64,000 bases of DNA from Rathayibacter rhapontici (lineage in GTDB: Bacteria > Actinomycetota > Actinomycetes > Actinomycetales > Microbacteriaceae), in the NCBI RefSeq assembly GCF_001995175.1, contig NZ_MUKN01000007.1, positions 25,068-89,067 on the forward strand. Reading direction: 5' to 3'. Below the pieces are notes generated by a model. That model saw only the letters and a program-made list of their open reading frames with translations, did not search any database and was not told the origin of the DNA. Both the position numbers and the translations under genes were made by a program. Below are positions 61,112 through 64,000 of the stretch, piece by piece (positions within the stretch are counted from its first letter, which is position 1; every line of letters begins with the position of its first letter).

Positions 61112-61639
61112 ATGGACGTCGTGAAGGTGATGCTGAAGCACGTGCTCGACACCGACGTGGACTCCGCCTGGCGCGCTCTGCAGAGCCCGGCCGTGTTCCG
61201 CGAGGTGATGTCCCCCCTCCTGACCGCCGCGTCGCTGGACGAGGGCGGCTTCCGGCCGACGTGGGGGCTGGGCCCGCACGACGTCGCGATGGACGCCCTC
61301 GGGATCGTGCCGATGGGCGCGCAGGAGATCGACCTCTCGTACCGGCGCGTGCCGTCGATGCCGGACGTGCGGATCCTGCGCGACAGCGGCGCTCCGCTCT
61401 CGGGCGCCCTGCGGCTGATCACCGCGTGGGACCACCGGATGGCGGTCGCTCCGCTCCCGGACGGGCGCACGCTCTTCCGCGACCGGCTCGAGTTCAGTGC
61501 GGGGCTCGCCTCGCCCGCGCTGTGGCCGTCGATGTGGGCGTTCTGGCAGTGGCGCGGGATCCGCATCCGCTCGCTGGCGCCCAGCTGGCGTCACGACGTC
61601 GGCGCCGATGCGCGCCCCCGCGGGGAGGCGGCGGAGTGA
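61112..61639 (+). CDS. SRPBCC-fold-like protein of unknown function
   Basis: 175 residues. The start VMLKHVLDTDVDSAWRALQSP and the later TAWDHRMAVAP and FRDRLEF resemble START/polyketide-cyclase-type lipid- or ligand-binding proteins, though no catalytic residues are evident. ATG 61112 has GGAGG very close before it; the GTG at 61121 fits the ribosome site GGAGGAGG better and would remove three residues. The stop overlaps the next start as GTGA, so it is coupled to the DUF1684 gene. Confidence 0.65.
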   Translation: MDVVKVMLKHVLDTDVDSAWRALQSPAVFREVMSPLLTAASLDEGGFRPTWGLGPHDVAMDALGIVPMGAQEIDLSYRRVPSMPDVRILRDSGAPLSGALRLITAWDHRMAVAPLPDGRTLFRDRLEFSAGLASPALWPSMWAFWQWRGIRIRSLAPSWRHDVGADARPRGEAAE

Positions 61640-62379
61640 GCCCCGACGGCACCGCCGAGGAGGAGACGGAGCTCTCGCGCGCCGAGCTGATCCGCTTCCA
61701 GTGGCCCTCGTCGGAGGACGAGGACGACGGGTCGGGCGAGGTCTCGCCCCGCCGCCGACTCGCGTCGGCCATCGAGGTCGCCGACTGGCGCCGCCACGTG
61801 CACGCCCTGTACGCCGAGGTCCGCCGCCTCTCGAACGTGGACCTGCTCGCGGCGCACGCGTCGTGGATCCGCGGACGCAACGCGCTCTTCGCCCGACACC
61901 CCTCCACTCCGCTGCTGCCGGCGGACCGGGCGCACTTCCGCTCCCTCGCGATCGCGCCCTACGACGCCTCGTGGCGGTTCGAGGTCGAGGTCGCCCCCGC
62001 CGAGGAGCCGCGACGGATGGACGTGGAGACCGGGACGGACGGGACCGTGCCGTTCGAGCTGGTCGGCACCGTCGCGATCCCCCGCGCCGGGACGCTCGAC
62101 GTCTGGCGGCTCGGCTCCTACGGCGGCGGGCTCTTCCTGCCGGTCAAGGACGCCCTCGCCGGGACCCCCGGCGGGACCTACGGCGGCGGGCGCTACCTGC
62201 TCGACACCGTCAAGGGCGCCGACCTCGGCCCCGGGAGCGCCCCGTCGACCCTGGTGCTCGACTTCAACTTCGCCTACAACCCGTCCTGCGCGTACGACCC
62301 GGCGTGGGCGTGCCCCCTCGCACAGGCCGGCAACACGCTCGGCGTCGAGGTGCCGGTGGGCGAGCGCTACAAGGGCTGA
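61636..62379 (+). CDS. DUF1684-family protein
   Basis: 247 residues from GTG 61636-61638, which overlaps the previous stop. The words FVEVAPAEEPRR-like FEVEVAPAEEP, GGGRYLLDTVKGADLGPG and VLDFNFAYNPSCAYDPAWACPLAQAGNTL match the C-terminal signature of DUF1684, with the two cysteines near the end. Function unknown. Second gene of a two-gene unit with the SRPBCC-like protein. Confidence 0.82.
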   Translation: MSPDGTAEEETELSRAELIRFQWPSSEDEDDGSGEVSPRRRLASAIEVADWRRHVHALYAEVRRLSNVDLLAAHASWIRGRNALFARHPSTPLLPADRAHFRSLAIAPYDASWRFEVEVAPAEEPRRMDVETGTDGTVPFELVGTVAIPRAGTLDVWRLGSYGGGLFLPVKDALAGTPGGTYGGGRYLLDTVKGADLGPGSAPSTLVLDFNFAYNPSCAYDPAWACPLAQAGNTLGVEVPVGERYKG

Positions 62380-62427
62380 GCCGCGCCCGGACCGCGGGCT
62401 CCGATGCGACGAAGGACCGGAGTCCGC

Positions 62428-62681
62428 TAGGGTGGTGGGGTGCGAGCGCGAAGTCTGCGCTCCCCCGCGTCGTAGAACGCCCCTTGTCCCCTGAGGACTC
62501 TGACCGTCGAGGACTCCGTCCCGACCATCTGGCGCACCGTGCATGAGGCCTCCGGCCGCGCGCACAGCTTCGTACGGCGAACGGATGTGACCACCGTCAC
62601 CTTCGCCCGAAAGCCGATCACCCGCGCCCGGCCACAGGCCTGCGCTGTCGGATCGGCATGATGCCCCGAAAGGCACCATCC
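62428..62681 (+). promoter_or_regulatory. -10 element and long leader of the DEAD-box helicase gene
   Basis: TAGGGT (62428-62433) lies about 250 bases before the helicase start, so the mRNA would have a ~240-base leader. No gene is seen in this 302-base gap. Long leaders of cold-inducible DEAD-box helicase genes are known elsewhere for autoregulation; whether this one is regulated is unknown. Confidence 0.4.
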
Positions 62682-64000
62682 ATGTCGTCCATCCCCACCT
62701 TCGCCGCTCTCGGCGTCCCCGCTCCCCTCGTCTCGGCCCTGACCGCGAACGGCATCACCGAGCCGTTCCCGATCCAGGTCGACACGCTGCCCGACACCCT
62801 GAACGCCGCGACGTCCTCGGACGCGGCAAGACCGGCTCCGGCAAGACCCTCGCCTTCTCGATCCCGATGATCGCCCGCCTCGGCGGCTCGCTCGCCGGTG
62901 GCCGCCGCCGCCCGGGACGCCCGCTCGGACTCGTCCTCGCGCCGACCCGCGAGCTCGCCACCCAGATCACCGCGGCGATGCAGCCCCTCGCCGACGCTAC
63001 GGCATCGTCACCACGACGATCTTCGGCGGCGTCTCGCAGCAGCGCCAGGTCGCGGCCCTCAAGCAGGGCGTCGACATCGTCGTGGCCTGCCCCGGCCGCC
63101 TCGAGGACCTGATGAAGCAGGGCTTCGTCAACCTCGACGCCGTCGAGATCACCGTGCTCGACGAGGCCGACCACATGGCCGACCTGGGCTTCCTGCCCGT
63201 CGTCACGCGCATCCTCGACAAGACGCCGCGCGGCGGCCAGCGCCTGCTGTTCTCGGCCACGCTCGACAACGGCGTGGACAAGCTCGTCAAGAAGTACCTG
63301 CAGAACGAGGTGCTCCACTCGGTCGACGAGGCGAACTCGCCCGTCGCCCTGATGACCCACCACGTCTTCGAGGTCGACGGCCTCGACTCCAAGAACGCCC
63401 TCGTGAAGACCCTCGCGTCGGGCACCGGCCGCCGCATCCTCTTCATGCGCACCAAGCACCACGCGAAGAAGCTCGCCAAGCAGCTCACCGGCCAGGGCAT
63501 CCCCGCCGTCGACCTGCACGGCAACCTCTCGCAGGTCGCCCGCGACCGCAACCTCGCGGCGTTCGGCGCCGGCGACGTGAAGGTGCTCGTCGCGACCGAC
63601 GTCGCCGCCCGCGGCGTCCACGTCGACGACGTCGAGCTCGTCATCCACGTCGACCCGCCCATGGAGCACAAGGCGTACCTGCACCGCTCGGGCCGCACCG
63701 CCCGCGCCGGCTCGGAGGGCGACGTCGTCACCGTCGTGCTGCCCACGCAGCGCGGCGACGTGAAGACGCTCCTGCGCAAGGCCGCCATCCAGGTCCAGCC
63801 CCAGCAGGTCACGGCCGACTCGGCCGCCGTCGCGAAGCTCGTCGGGGACGTCGCGGCGTACGTGACCCCCTCGGCCGTCGTCGAGCCCGCCCGCGGGCAG
63901 TCGCAGGGCGGACGCTCGCAGGGCGCGAACGCGCAGCGCAAGCGCGCGGCCCGCACCGACGGCACCGGCTCCGCCCCCCGCGGCGGACGCGGAGAGCGCT
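62682..64000 (+). CDS. DEAD-box RNA helicase (partial, 3' end outside window), two missing bases at 62805/62806 and 62997/62998
   Basis: RNA helicase of the RhlE/DeaD/CsdA group. Q motif [26 protein letters not shown]. The frame breaks twice; one base at 62805/62806 restores [15 protein letters not shown] (Walker A), and one after 62997 restores [20 protein letters not shown]. The remainder is intact: [14 protein letters not shown] (DEAD box), LFSATLDNG (SAT), [31 protein letters not shown], then an Arg/Gly/Gln-rich tail cut at the window end. About 440 residues are present once repaired. ATG 62682-62684 with AAAGG eight bases upstream. Confidence 0.93.

Overview
The window is a stretch of very GC-rich chromosome from an actinobacterium, most likely a member of the Microbacteriaceae (Rathayibacter/Clavibacter/Curtobacterium type). 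The evidence is codon bias, actinobacterial protein variants (long RpoB, MetAP, extended S5/L15/L29), many GTG/TTG starts, apparently leaderless genes with TANNNT boxes about 7 bases before the start codon, and a pair of intergenic repeats that look like those common in this family. The genus call is from general recognition, not from a database search.

Layout. Positions 1-4.0 kb hold cell-wall sugar and CoA genes (glmS, partial; coaA; glmM). The L13-S9 pair, truA flanked by two related lipoproteins, and the alpha operon (infA-rpmJ-rpsM-rpsK-rpoA-rplQ, without rpsD) fill 4.0-10.8 kb. lepB and a complete mannitol phosphotransferase cluster (EIICB, EIIA, MtlD, EI, HPr, an orphan EIIB and the PRD regulator MtlR) occupy 10.9-19.9 kb, sitting between infA and map where many actinobacteria have continuous ribosomal genes. 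map-adk-secY, the spc genes and the S10 genes run on the minus strand from 32.7 to 20.1 kb. A type IB topoisomerase, an MT0933-like small protein and a fructosamine-kinase-like gene separate rpsJ from tuf; fusA, rpsG and rpsL follow (to 39.9 kb). From 40 to 49.3 kb are accessory genes: two membrane proteins, a polar amino-acid ABC transporter, a HAD protein, a spermidine-synthase-like protein, a LuxR-type regulator, two convergent related TetR regulators and a secreted lipase-like protein. rpoC and rpoB cover 49.5-57.0 kb. The last part carries a second spermidine-synthase-like gene, a TPR protein, a SprT-type metalloprotease, a CGNR zinc-finger regulator, DUF427, a ComB-like protein, an SRPBCC-like protein, DUF1684 and the start of a DEAD-box RNA helicase.

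How they work together. Most of the window is the core translation/transcription machinery: ribosomal proteins, IF-1, EF-Tu, EF-G, RNA polymerase alpha/beta/beta-prime, Sec translocon, signal peptidase and methionine aminopeptidase. The inserted mannitol cluster couples general PTS components (EI, HPr) to mannitol uptake and oxidation under MtlR.

Main caveat and main signal. Seven genes (glmM, rpsM, rplD, fusA, rpoB, a CGNR regulator and a DEAD-box helicase) contain eight reading-frame breaks, each repaired by adding exactly one base. Since five of these genes are essential, these are almost certainly sequence errors (single-base deletions), not pseudogenes, and they are annotated here as full-length genes. 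No CRISPR array, tRNA, rRNA, prophage or transposase was seen, and no clearly undescribed multi-gene system was found.
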